From: Pochonia chlamydosporia 170
Lineage: Eukaryota; Ascomycota; Sordariomycetes; Hypocreales; Clavicipitaceae
Direction of reading: 5' to 3'
DNA length: 64,000 bases
Assembly (NCBI RefSeq): GCF_001653235.2
Contig: NC_035792.1
Span: 4,278,001-4,342,000 of the forward strand
The notes under the pieces were generated by a model. It saw nothing but the letters and a program-made list of their open reading frames with translations, did not search any database and was not told where the DNA came from. Position numbers and translations under genes: made by a program. Positions 47,701 to 58,196 of the stretch are shown here, in pieces. How positions within the stretch are numbered: the first letter of the stretch is position 1; each line of letters opens with the position of its first letter.

Positions 47701-48231
47701 CTAACTGGGAGCCCACAAACCCTCGGAGCTATGCATAAGCTGGGTGTAAGCCAAGTCTGGGGATGCCAGTTCACGGGAGGCGCCAATATTTCCGGAGCCT
47801 TGAGCATAAACGGCCGACAGTTAACGCTCAACGAATCCACTCACCCCGTCACAGGATGCCTTTGTGGTGAAAAGATATTTCGCTCGTACATGTGCCGGGA
47901 TGATCGATTCCATTTTGCACGCCTGGCCCTATATCAAGCCAGCAGGGTGAATGGCTGGCGAGAAGCCCAGGGAGAGGCAGGTCTATGCCCGGGCTGCCTT
48001 ATGCAGGTACCCGTGGCTGAGGCTGGGCACTCACCGTCAAATAGTGAGCTCGCCCACGTGCCTGCTGATTCACAAGAAACGGTGTCGTGGGCTTGTCTTG
48101 TGTGCGGTGACCTGGTTCTCAACCAGCTAAAGAAACACCCAGAGGTCGGTGGTGGTTGGCTCAAATGGTTCACGACGAGGGTATCTGACTGGGGCCCTGA
48201 TTCAAGCATGCTCGTTGACCCAAGCTTGTGA
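44773..48231 (+). CDS. Large protein with five tandem six-cysteine (Zn2Cys6-like) modules
   Basis: Intronless gene of 1,152 residues; I do not recognise a named family. Order: a basic Ser/Arg/Lys-rich N-terminus with likely nuclear signals (KRRASSARGNKSKRAR); an Asp/Asn run; then five CxxC...CxxC modules at residues 136-181, 210-243, 280-317, 361-392 and 421-449. Spacing in module 4 is C-x2-C-x6-C-x10-C-x2-C-x6-C and in module 5 C-x2-C-x6-C-x5-C-x2-C-x8-C, both within the Zn(II)2Cys6 rule; module 5 contains CDRQRPCDSC, very like fungal Gal4-type fingers. A folded stretch (about 490-600), an acidic patch and a Gln/Pro/Gly/Asn-rich linker follow. The C-terminal region (910-1111) has further CxxC pairs. 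It is probably a DNA- or chromatin-binding regulator (inference). The start is the first ATG. Confidence 0.85.
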   Translation: MTGRTRSSGRRSATPGPSNAGQSQTQQSTSTPGTGTKRRASSARGNKSKRARTTATASKRSKSRKGKGRATSDDEGDSGDSDNEDNNDDDDDDDDDNDNGKKTNKKKLQKGQVVDTELADQRAAVKTEQGINDLTCDFCKSNPPDLDDDTGCNREVRDGYVFECQRCADHRFLSGDPDHVCVRTGQDDHLEVFKRYSTGHPLDFPTPVSCEECQGSSRCDADPFLQLKCTACMKTKSRVPVVCNVKATTTDMGWGLHAVRRMGQKPNLQKGKLKWFRRECDICRNLPNKRNGSVCSWLDTRDTSQPCQQCAGGRMSCMTGGMLVGNHPNPLEMPTKWTTTGELGGGWLDLRGESNIFRTQCKQCSLQKRHCRASAKYAEYACNWCWQTGMVCRDKDNPNTIYPLFDLSRVGIGNFCPFAKCSQCEAKGRNCDRQRPCDSCFYNGEADKCDTWQVGAERTLNCLDRRINEDDEQPGPLYYLSLGYGADGVNDEKDGTQIEHYIGPPFARYAFRPEKDDVLEFSRQTKQSIVAGVQTMRKALVASGVPPLGAPGCELAGLNVNDITVKQLRDWMTVRWPNWIQQCNKPDYLTHKADEMPSRPYREHLDGRSTTRTRRQSNRVVELNDDDEEDEDEDVDAEGEEEGPDDEVEEENDRNNTGGRGDGFHGQNRRSGNTSARQSSHPFATGSNAGQSNRLDMAPPPAGGSSAYAYGGGGLANDNVENMGNMMRYSGYQTRHPANGPAAMEQTPRQTHTLVNLSNTTSGVIHPSQLMSHPQPQPQPQQQTMSFPPYPYNNGDGVLSSFTFVPPSLFIPQFWPPSPSFPVGGNVIQYQATRWRQNNMYAPNPFELAARDREMADYVENLALSTSSGINIGLFSVVNGSLLRQTPIVPVLSRIPSQVISHPGIGGNQCLDRTAICNESLGVAICQGTHAHGTSEIVCSPCEQDNRNLLVTGPDQITRRDLISMRAYFCTPCHGRLTGSPQTLGAMHKLGVSQVWGCQFTGGANISGALSINGRQLTLNESTHPVTGCLCGEKIFRSYMCRDDRFHFARLALYQASRVNGWREAQGEAGLCPGCLMQVPVAEAGHSPSNSELAHVPADSQETVSWACLVCGDLVLNQLKKHPEVGGGWLKWFTTRVSDWGPDSSMLVDPSL

Positions 48232-49117
48232 GATATCAGACTTTCCATCCCTGTACTCGAGGACATTGGAGCTGGCCCAAAAACGGGAGTCATGGACTCC
48301 GTAAACGACAGAGTTAGCATAAGCTCATGTGAGGAAAGACGATCAGGGGAAAGGAATGTATGGAGCACGAGAAGGACTTGGGCACCAGAACCAGAACGCA
48401 CCTGCAGATCGGTGAGGTGGTGAGATTCGTGTGCTACATCCGACATCACATTCTTACCTCACCCTTCTCCTTCCCCTTGCTAAGTACCAGCCATCGCATC
48501 AATTCTCTCCCAACCACTATGCCCAATCGCTCCCAGAATTGAATGCAGTGGAGCTGAACAGGGAGAGGGCCAGCCACGAATGTATGCAAGGTTGTCTGTC
48601 ACACACGAGCAACATGACGCACAAGAGAATGAAGGTTGCAGGGGGCGAGGTTCCGGTGAGTGGAAAATACAACTCTCGAAAAAAAAAAAAAAAAAGAGGT
48701 GGATATTATAAGAAAATATACCAAAAATATGAATGGTCAGATAAGCAGGTTAGGGCAGTATAGCGGACAGTTGGAACAAACAAGGAGGACTGTAATTAGG
48801 AACATCGCAGCATTTTAGCTGCCACGTACTCCGTACACTGGAGAATAATGTCACTGTAACACCGAGATAGTATAGCGTAGGCACAAAGAATGGAAGACTC
48901 AGCGAAAGTATTTCTCTTGGCGTGGGCAGGCAGGCGTCGTAAAGTCTCTAGGCAGAAAATGTAAAGAACAAATTACAGGTACCCGACGAAAGAACTGTGA
49001 AGGGGGAATATAAACGATAATGACAAGAACCCGTTATCTGGTGCAAGAAATTGCGTGCAGAAGATGAAGAAGCAATATAGAAGGGACAACAAGATGAACA
49101 GAATAGAGTAGAACAAC

Positions 49118-49154
<37 letters not shown>

Positions 49155-49950
49155 CAAAGAAGAGAAAACGATGGCGTCATCTCTTGACCAGCAGCACCGT
49201 GAGTATGTTTCTCGCAAGGCCACTGCTGAAGACATGTATCACAACATTGTCCCTGTTCTTTTGTGTTTATCTCGATATCTCTTGATTTCCCTGTTCTCCC
49301 AACATGAAAATTCGCAACAGCCCGCTGACATGATTCATGTACCGTTTCTCTCCCTTTTGCAACTTTTGCTGTCTTGGATCCCACATCTTCGCATGCTGCC
49401 TTCCGGCCCGTCGTCTCTCTCTAGTGCTGTCCGCTCCGTTCCCTCGAAGCCAGCAGCTGGGAACATTCGATACACGAGTTTCTTGGTCCGTGATGTTCAA
49501 TAATAACGGCGCGTGGCTATAAAGTAGTCGTGCTGCGCTCTCAAAAATAAAGCAATACCGCGCAGCTGGATTGCCAAATCCTCGTCCATCTCGGATGGCA
49601 TCATGGTTTTGTACAAGCCTCCGAAAGTCCGTCGAAGAAAGTGTGCCTTGTGCATGCAACCAAGTCAGAACCCGACTCCTCATCCGATGCAATGAAAATA
49701 TTTTCCTCATCCGTCCTAGCCGTGTGCCACAATGGTATCACAGCTGTTGCTTGCTGTATTTTGTGGTCCAAATGAGTTGGAAAAAAAAAAAAAAGAGATG
49801 GTAAAAACGAAATTCCCTGTCCTCCGCAGCTCATACTTTTCAATGTGACGGTCGCCGATCGCTGTAACCGGCATCAACCTTGCCAACTGTTGAATATATC
49901 AACCCCCTCCGGTGCCCCAGTGCCACAACACGTCTTTTGGTTCTTGTCCC
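48232..49950. other. Convergent intergenic region with long A-homopolymers
   Basis: This 1.7-kb spacer between two gene 3' ends contains A-runs of 17 (48679-48695), 30 (49123-49152) and 14 (49781-49794) bases, plus a GTACTCCGTAC motif at 48826-48836. No protein-coding gene is convincing. Confidence 0.5.
49123..49152 (+). repeat. A30 homopolymer
   Basis: Thirty consecutive adenines on the plus strand, preceded by TT and followed by GACAAAGAAG. It could be slippage expansion or the tail of a retroposed transcript. I see no recognisable element body before it and no target-site duplication by eye. Confidence 0.85.
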
Positions 49951-50985
49951 TCACATAATGACACACTTGCCGCAGCAGCCAGCCTCTTTCTCCCCATCTT
50001 CCATGTCCATAGGCTTGGGAGGGCCGTTTACACCAGATCCACCGCCGCTGCCAGTGGAATAGCCTTGCATTTCGCGGTTGTATCTTCGTATCTCTCTAAC
50101 AATATCATAGAACGCTTTGTCGACATTGATGCGCGACTTCGCTGATGTCTCGATAAATTTGCAGTTGAAAGATCGTGCCAAAGCTTCACCCTCTGTTGTA
50201 GAAAAAAAAAAGTAACGCTCCTGTTAGTTCGAAGGTTCCAAGACATCAAGTGCAAAAGCAATGCAGCACGACGGGAAATGGGAACAAACCTTGCCTGGTC
50301 ACTTCACGCTCGCCTTCGAGATCACACTTGTTGCCCACAACAACCATGGGGAAATAATCCTTGTCCTTGACTCGTAAGATCTGCTGTTGGAAAGTGGTGA
50401 TTTCGTCAAAGCTTTGGCGAGACGTAATTGAGTAGACCAACAAAAAGCCCTCTCCGGTTCTCATATATTGCTCGCGCATAGCACTGTATTCTTCCTGGCC
50501 AGCAGTATCCAAGACATCGAGGAGGGCCACCTCATCGTCGATAACACACTGCTTTCGGTATGAATCTGCCGAGGATAGCTGTGTTAGTCTCCGATGGAGC
50601 CAATACCATAACGAGAGTGGCAGTAAACATAGCCTATTGTGTCGGAGCTAGAGTCGAGGGCAACACACCTTCAATTGTTGGATCATATTCGTCGACAAAA
50701 TGGCTTTGAATCAATTGGATGGTTAAGCAGGATTTACCAACACCACCGCCGCCGACGACAACGAGTTTGTACTCTCTCAGAAACTAAATCGCAAGATAAG
50801 GACGTCAGTAGATTGCAAGGGGTTATTTTCGTGTGGATGTGAATACATAGAAACGAGATCCGGAAAGTCATGAACTAAGCAGGAGCCATCAGGCAGGGTA
50901 GAATGATAAATGTGCGGCAGCTGCTTGGGGGAAGGAATTGGCCGCGTCAGAATTAGATCCAGCATACCTTTGTGGACGCAGCCAT
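49951..50985 (-). CDS. ras1: Ras GTPase Ras1
   Basis: Small GTPase controlling growth, polarity and cAMP/MAPK signalling at the plasma membrane; 216 residues. Four exons: 50985-50968 (MAASTK only), 50783-50669, 50565-50290, 50192-49951. The P-loop GGGGVGKS is at 17-24, the effector loop contains YDPTIED, then [16 protein letters not shown] and ETSAK. The tail ends CCGKCVIM: a CAAX box (Cys213) for farnesylation with Cys209 and Cys210 available for palmitoylation. The last intron's acceptor was chosen as ACAG before AGGGTGAA because it restores [12 protein letters not shown]. All critical residues are intact, so this is an active Ras and not a pseudogene. Confidence 0.97.
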
Positions 50986-51332
50986 TGTGGATGAATATGA
51001 TGACGTCTTGTGAAGGACGGCTCGCGGGAGGATATCACAGGTCGTTTAGGGGGGTCAGCCAAAATCAGATTTGGCTTGCGCGAACAGACAAGAATGGGGA
51101 GTCGCCTGGTAAGGGGCGGTCCTGTTGCCAGAAGAAAGCGCGCAGGCAACGACGAGATTGCGAGGACGTCTGGTCGAAGAAGAATTGGTGGCGAGAAGAT
51201 CGAGTAAACAAAGCAGTGCACAGCGCAGCACAGCACAGCGGCAACAGCTGGATGACAAGAGCGACAAGAGAGTTGGCGAGGCCGAAAATAGCTGGGAAAG
51301 ATGAAGGACAGAGATAAACTAGGATGGAGAAT

Positions 51333-51363
51333 CTGGAACGGGAACTGGAACTGGAACTGGAAG
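51333..51363 (+). repeat. Hexanucleotide tandem GGAACT
   Basis: About four near-perfect copies of CTGGAA/GGAACT lie in the GA-rich upstream region of Ras1, about 350 bases before its start codon. Confidence 0.7.
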
Positions 51364-54300
51364 TGGAGGAGGGACTGGAGGATGGCGGGCGATGGACACC
51401 ACCGGTTGGTGGAGGATGCTCAAAGTGGGTGCAGAAGCGTAGGAGCAGGCGAGCAAGACAGGACCAGGCTGGAGAGAAACGGGAGCAGGAGCAAGGCGAG
51501 TCCAAGTGCAAGGCAAGAAGAGCAGGCGCAAGTGCCAAGTCAACAAGGGGCAGGAGCAGCACAGCAAAGCAGGAGCAGGAGCAGGTGGTCTGGGTAGCAG
51601 TGAGTGTGGCTCACGACTCGACTCGCTCCGCAACTCAATTCGTGCCTCGAGTCCGGTCCATCACTCAAATCGACTCTGCTCAATATCGGCCAAGCCAAAT
51701 CCTGGCTAATCAATCTTTGGCACCAGGGCTCTTCTCGTCTCTCGCTTCACAACCGCCTGTTCGCTTCAAACACACCACACCGTCCACTTGACCGACATGG
51801 ACCGTCCCCAACTGGTGCCGGGTGCTGGCTGGGTGGTGCATGAGTGGATGCAAGTGGTGGATGGGCAACTCGAACCAGACCGGGGGAGCGGCCGGGGTCC
51901 AGGGGGAACCGTGGAGGGTGGATGTGGCCTCGACGGGAGAGAGATTGTCTTTTTCTGGTGCTCTGCGCCAGCAAACTGGTGGTGTTTTGTGCCAGACACT
52001 ACTCCGTACACGGCCAGACAGTTGACACTACGAGACATTAGGAGCCTTGGGTTGAGTGTGGAAGCGCCAGGATCCATCAGAACATCGTCTGAGCCAGTCT
52101 CTTGACCGAACCACAGGCTGGCTAGTTTAGTCCGTGTGGTCGATGTTCCGAGCGTGCCAATTCGCCCTTGACTGGTTATCAGCTTTGTTGTTCCACATTT
52201 ATACGATGGCAGCTTGTCTGGTGGGCTTACAACAATACTTTGGCGTTCCTGGGTTCCCCTTCCCATTTACATGGAAATCTTGTGCAGAAGCAAGCAACTC
52301 AATGGATCCAGTTAGCTCTGTAAAGTATCCTCCCTCCCCAGTTTGTGTTTCTCCTCCTCCGTCAGGGACAACCCAAATCAGACCAGCCACGGTTTGCAGA
52401 ACACCGGGGTCACCAGTCCTGGACGAGGTATCCCGACCTGTGTTTGGTTCCTTGGTACCCAAGCCCTCCTTACCGTTCAAGCTACCTCACTGTACTTGTC
52501 CACCATCGGCACCCCTTCCTCGGCCGGTTGCGAAAAGCCACAGCCCCTTGTACCGGACAGTACCAGCAATGATCTGATCTCTCAATCCCATGGCCTTGTC
52601 AGAGTGGGTGCCTCATGTTCCTTCGCACAAAAACACAGGCCCCCCAGAAGCTGTCTTGGAAAGAAACCATTCTCCAGCTGTTTGGATGTATGCACAACAG
52701 ACGGTCAAGCCTCAAAACGAATGCTCACTCAGTTTGCACATGCTCATCGCTGCAAGGCTGCTTTCGAGTTCACCCATCCTGTCCACCCAACAGAATAAAA
52801 AAGTTGACAAGACGGACATGGCGGCGGCACCCTCGTCTAAGGAAACGAAGGGACCATTGGAACCCAGAAGGAAGGGGCCTTGACCCTTGAGCAGTAGTGC
52901 CAATGTGGATGATATGTTTCCTAGGGTGTGGAGAACGGAGTCCGTCGCTGGGCTCAGGATTGGGTCATGGCAAACGAGAGGCTGGCGCTACAGCTTCTTT
53001 TTTGGGGCACATAAGATGGCCACTTTGACATCTTGGCTTGGGGTCCGCGCGAAATGGGGAGAATGAACGATGTTGCTGATTTGGTGCTTCAAATGCAAGC
53101 GTTTTCGTGATTGATGAATGCATGCGTGATAGACCGTAGGAAAGTCTTTCATGCATAGTGTTCCCCGCAGGCCGTACGGGCAAAACGAATTTGTGCCGTT
53201 GAAGCTGGCTCGTTTGGTTCTGCATGCGTGTGTGCCAGGGTTAGACTTGATGGTGCCACCAATACTTCACCACGTCCACACTCCTCTTTCAGTTCAACGA
53301 GGGCTTGGGGTTGCTTTTGGCGTCAGTTGTTTGCCATATCTGCCAAACCGACGCCATCAAGTCCCTGCGGCAAGCCATCTTTTGTTCATCCTGCTATTGG
53401 AGTGCGACTGGCCGGGGTCCGAAGCATCTGGCATCAATGGCCTGTGTCTCGTGCAGCGAGAAAAGAAGGGTCGGCTTTGCTGCGCTCAATACGCTGGCAC
53501 TTCTCAGTGATGATATTGATGAGGGTCATCTCCGCTGGATTTTTCGCTCTCAGTCGATTGGCTTCACTCCTAGGTCTTGTGGAACGAGTGAGGGACTCAT
53601 CCTGAGTAGCAGGTCAAAAGAATTCTGTGGACCTAAGGTGCCGCCTACAGCATGACTGTGATTACATTGCACGATATGTTTGTGAATGGTCCGCCACAGC
53701 CGGAAGTATCAGACGGGTTGCATGCATAAACAGTTTTGTGCGTACGGAGTACTTTGGTTGCAAATATCCGGCACCTGACAAATGCTGTGAAATTGTCGGG
53801 CCATTGAATCCAATAGGGAGGTCTGCTTATTACAAAACTACCTCGCACACTGTTAAACTTGTTGACGGTTAATGGGTCTCCCTCAGCAACTGGGGGCATG
53901 AGTTACTGGAGGTTGACCCTCTCCTTTCAAGAATTCAAGATTCGCCGGCATGTATACCATGGCTAAGCCGAATACAACTTAATCTAGCAAGAATTCAACG
54001 AATCTATAAAAAGCAAGTCGATTTCAAACAACAGAGGATAATCATACACAATGCCGAGTGCCATGTTAAAGTACGCTACATGTTCCATGTTTGGAACTAC
54101 AGCTTAACTTCATACACACAACTCGATGCCTGCGTGGTTAGCTTCCACACGGGGTTGCATGTTACCTGCCAGGGAGATTACGGTACGGAGAACTATCTCT
54201 GCGAGCAGCAACGCAAGACTTGTGCTGGTGGTCCCCAGGTGCATCTTTATGATGGAGAGTAAGCACGGGAACTTCAGAAGGGCGGGGTGTCTCCATGGAA

Positions 54301-54408
54301 CATTGAACTCTTTGGCTGGCCCCTGGTCGAAATGTGTCCATGAGTCGTCAACATCAAAGCTCAGATGCAAGTTGAACATGACAATCGCGGTGGAAACGTG
54401 GATGTAGG

Positions 54409-54418
54409 TACCTAGGTA
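54409..54418. repeat. TACCTAGGTA palindrome
   Basis: One of four exact copies of this 10-bp palindrome in the window (others at 16616-16625, 36934-36943, 37167-37176). All are intergenic. Confidence 0.8.
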
Positions 54419-57400
54419 GTCAAGCGCGCCCGCACCCTGTAGAGTACAGCTTTATTCGATAGTACTACTCCGAGACGATCTTCCAATCTAGCCTCCCAGA
54501 AATGCTCAAATTGACGACCAAGGTCCCAAGGCGTACGGAGTCTTTTCCGGTAGTCATCATCGATGGCGGCGCTAGAAAAACAATTATGAGCGCCATCCGG
54601 GACACTGGCGGGTTTGAAGAAGCAAAAACATACCATGCTGTCCGAATATAATGTTCCCTCATGGTACAGAGTAGTGTCAAGAGATGTTCCAGTTAGCCAG
54701 AATACCGAGACCTAAATGTCTTGCTTTGGAGGCGTCCGTTACCTTAAACCCCCGTGTCTGTGATGAGCAGTCAAGCTGTTTCCAGTCCCATCAAATCTAG
54801 GCCGTGGCGTGTGAATTCGGGCACCATGTACGTGAGTACCAACACATAGGTGCCAGATGTGGGAGTTGTATCAATTATCAGTAGATCTCAGTGATGTAGC
54901 ATGATTACAAGGTTCGCTCCTGCCATCCTGTCACCTCAATGTGGGGCTACATCGCCTGGTTGGCAGGAGCCATGAAAACCGGACGAAATGGCCCAAAGAA
55001 AAACCCCCTTCGCTTTTGATGACTCTGCACTGAGTAGTTCACGACTCGAAGGTTTCCTACTCTACAACACCATTCATTTGTTCAAGGCTAGGTACGACTG
55101 CTACCAGGAACCGTTGGTTCGTGCTCAAGCTGCTCTTACAGGCCGATCGATGCGGAGCACACCAGACAAGACCACAAAGGTTGTGCAAACAATCAGAGTT
55201 CCATGCTTCTATCGACCACAGCAGTCCGCATGCACAAAGAATTGTCCTGCCATCTATCATCGCCATGGCCACGGTCGGTGTTGCCGTGATCCCATTCCCC
55301 AATGGTTCCCATTATCTTAAACCGGTGCTACCAAATTTAGATGGTGCGTGGTTCTCGGTCCTTCATCACCATGTTCCAGCCTCTGTATCTGGGTCGGTCT
55401 AATTATGCCTTCCGGTAACAGGGCATGATCGTCACGGCATGTGTACAAGTGCACCGGTATGGAGTGCCGATGACATGTGTTGGATCATGTCATGTTTGAA
55501 GCCGATTTTCGTCGTCCATCAGGCAACGAGAAGGGTGGAAAACCCACCCCATCAGTCTACATGGCCAGGCATACCAACTTTGTGCTTTGGATCAGGGAGA
55601 GAGAGACTTGCATGCGGACAACTTGATGACCAGCCAATTAGCCAATCTCGGGTGCCAGCTAGGCGCATATCGCATGCATACCCGCGCTGTGCATGCTTTC
55701 GTCTGGAGTTCTGACCTGCGTTCCGTGTTACCCCTGAGTGTGGCTGACCCCATGTCAGGCACATCTGTCACATACATCATCAGTCTGGCAGACTATTCAT
55801 TCCGTGTTTTGAGCCGAGTTTGTCAAGATCGTCATCCGGTCACAGTCAGGCTGATTATTACTTGATGGCTCGCATGCATTTGCCTGTGCACATCTGCCCA
55901 AGTGGTACCTCCAGACAAGGACTGCTGACAAGCATCAAGGCAGCATCCAGACCCTGTTCAACATGCCCAACAAGCTGGGTCTAGTCATTGAATTGGACTC
56001 TGTTGTTTATGCCTTATCAAATCGAGCATGCTACCGAGGACCCGCAATGTTGGAAACATCGCGGACTCAATTATTAGTAACGGTTGGCCGGCCATGTGTC
56101 TGTAGGTTTCCTTCCTGCGTTAGGCGCCGTTGCAGGAGGGCCCTGTCAGTCGAGTAAATTGAAATTGCTCCGTACACGACGAGGGAATCACACTAAGCAG
56201 CCCATGGTTTGGCAATTTCCAACTCATGTCCTGGATGATGTCCCAACATTGGCGATGAGCACTTCTGACCTTCAGAGCTCCGTATTTGTGGAGCTCTGCA
56301 GCTACTTCAACAATGCTACATCACGCCAACCAATGTGGTCTCAATTTCCAATTCACCTGGGATACAAAATGGATTTGTGGCAGCTATCACGATCTCTTCT
56401 CGGCCCGGATACCTGATTGGGCGATTCAATCTTCATCACCATTCCCAGGAAGGGATGTGATGTCCCATGACCGCATCTCATGTCTACGCCTTGGTCTTGG
56501 TTGTTCACGCCAAGGAGGTCTGTATGGGTGGTTGTTTAATGACGGTAGGCACGCCATCGACATGATTCCCGGTCGCCAAAATTCGTACTGTTACGGCCAG
56601 TCTGCCCGATTACTCCTCCGGAAAGCTGAACAGGCACTCGGCTCCGCTGTTTCTGGTAATCTGTTTCCGACAAACACCTTGTGTAGTTGGTAATAATCGT
56701 CGGGCTGAAAGTAGAGGGGACCCTCCCAACATATCAAGAGCTGTTCCTCTAGCCAAGCCTTTGGACCTTCTAGAATGACACTCTCCACACCTTCACTTTC
56801 GAGCTTACCCCTGGCAGATCCACCACACATCCACTCATATCGGTCAGGACATGACTGGCCTCAAAAAGGGAAAGCCAGCGGATTGACACAAGGTTTTAAT
56901 ATTCAATCCTCATCTGCTGAAATCCAAACTGATGGAGACATCAAAGATAAAGTGGATTGCGCCTCCCGGTCAGAATTTCCAGCTGTCTCTTTCGGCCAAT
57001 CAGTGCCGAGACTCAGAACCCGGGTTTGCGTCTGCAATAACTCATCATTTTGCAGCAACTACGGAGTAGACTGACGACAACCTCAGGCGCCAACCAAGCC
57101 GCAAAGGCAGCGGTAGTGGTTGTGGCATCGTCGGGTCTTTGTGAGACTTGTCGGGAGCATATATGCGTCAAGTATTAGGGCCTCCCATGGGAGTGGCTGT
57201 TGCGAGAAGCTCTCACCGATCGCCAAGGCGGTTTCTCTCTTGTCCGGCATGAGCTTCATTGCACGGCATTTGACTCCGGCCCAGACGGGCAGATTATTGC
57301 GGTATAAACCCCGCGTACGGTAGCCGTATCATAGCCAATGGTATGAATCAAATGTCTGGCGGTTATATAGAATAGCTATTTATTCATTGTCCAGACAGCA

Positions 57401-58196
57401 TAAACCAAAAGAGGGGGGACATTCCTCCATCGCCTCTTCATCGTCGTCTCGTTATGGTTCAGTTTAGCGGGTTTAGCAGGGGCGGTTTCATGTTCGCGCT
57501 ACGGCAACTTGTATCCCTCATTTCTGTACTCAGCTGGCGTCACAAAGGCATCTACCGACTTCTTTCTTGGCACCCTTCTGTGAGAGAGGCTGGTATCGGG
57601 AGGCGACTGGCCAAATCATTAGCCCAAGTTGGTCAAGATCGACGCTGTGTTTGAAGCTGGGCAGTGAAAATGGTCTTTGGCGAGGTCACACACGAGAGAT
57701 TGTTGCATAGTTTTCGTCGGGCAGATCAATCTTGGTGGTTCATAGGGGGTATCGCAGCAGATAGAGGCAAGACAGTCAGGGACTGTGGCATGCCAGCATG
57801 CAAAAGAGCCGCATGTGGCGCCAGTCGGTTAATGACTGAACTGGCGGTATCGAATAATGGCACATGAGGCTAGGCTAACAATGCTCCAGCTGCGAGGACG
57901 CTATGTCAATACAGGTCAAACAACAGATAAGAGTTGCACGGCATTGTGAAGCGGCATTCAGACACCATGGCGGCGTTATTTTGAATGCACGAGGCAGCAT
58001 ATAAGCACTCAGGGTTTAGCTCTGTGGGAGGTCAGTTGTACAAATTACAGCTATCCATCTAGCCGTTGTTTGCTGACCAGAAACGGGCATGTATGTTTGT
58101 TTCTATTCCAACCCCTCTCCAAGTGGTACGTGATATGGTCTTTGCGGGGAGTCTACATGTATTGTTGATCTGTAGCAGCATTTACCTTCGTGTTTC

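Larger units (their letters stand above)
50986..58196. other. 7.2-kb gene-poor region upstream of Ras1
   Basis: No recognisable protein gene. The part next to Ras1 (51.0-51.8 kb) is GA/CT-rich with a GGAACT tandem (51333-51363) and probably is promoter/leader. TACTCCGTA-type motifs occur at 52000, 53742, 54533 and 57060, and a TACCTAGGTA palindrome at 54409-54418. Two weak promoter-plus-ORF candidates are noted: TATAAAA at 54005 before a 60-codon ORF (54080-54262), and TATATAG near 57365 before a 66-codon ORF (57454-57654) after a CT-rich leader. Neither encodes a familiar domain. Non-coding transcripts cannot be excluded. Confidence 0.45.

Noticed and set aside
51324..51791. 155-codon Glu/Arg-rich ORF upstream of Ras1
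   Set aside because: It is produced by the GGAACT/GAGCAG low-complexity tract and shows no domain; the region is better explained as Ras1 promoter/leader.
52920..52965. Resemblance to the middle of 5S rRNA (TAGGGTGTGGAGAAC)
   Set aside because: Only about 15 bases match well; the flanking 5S arms and the internal pol III promoter are absent, so it is chance or an unrecognisable remnant.
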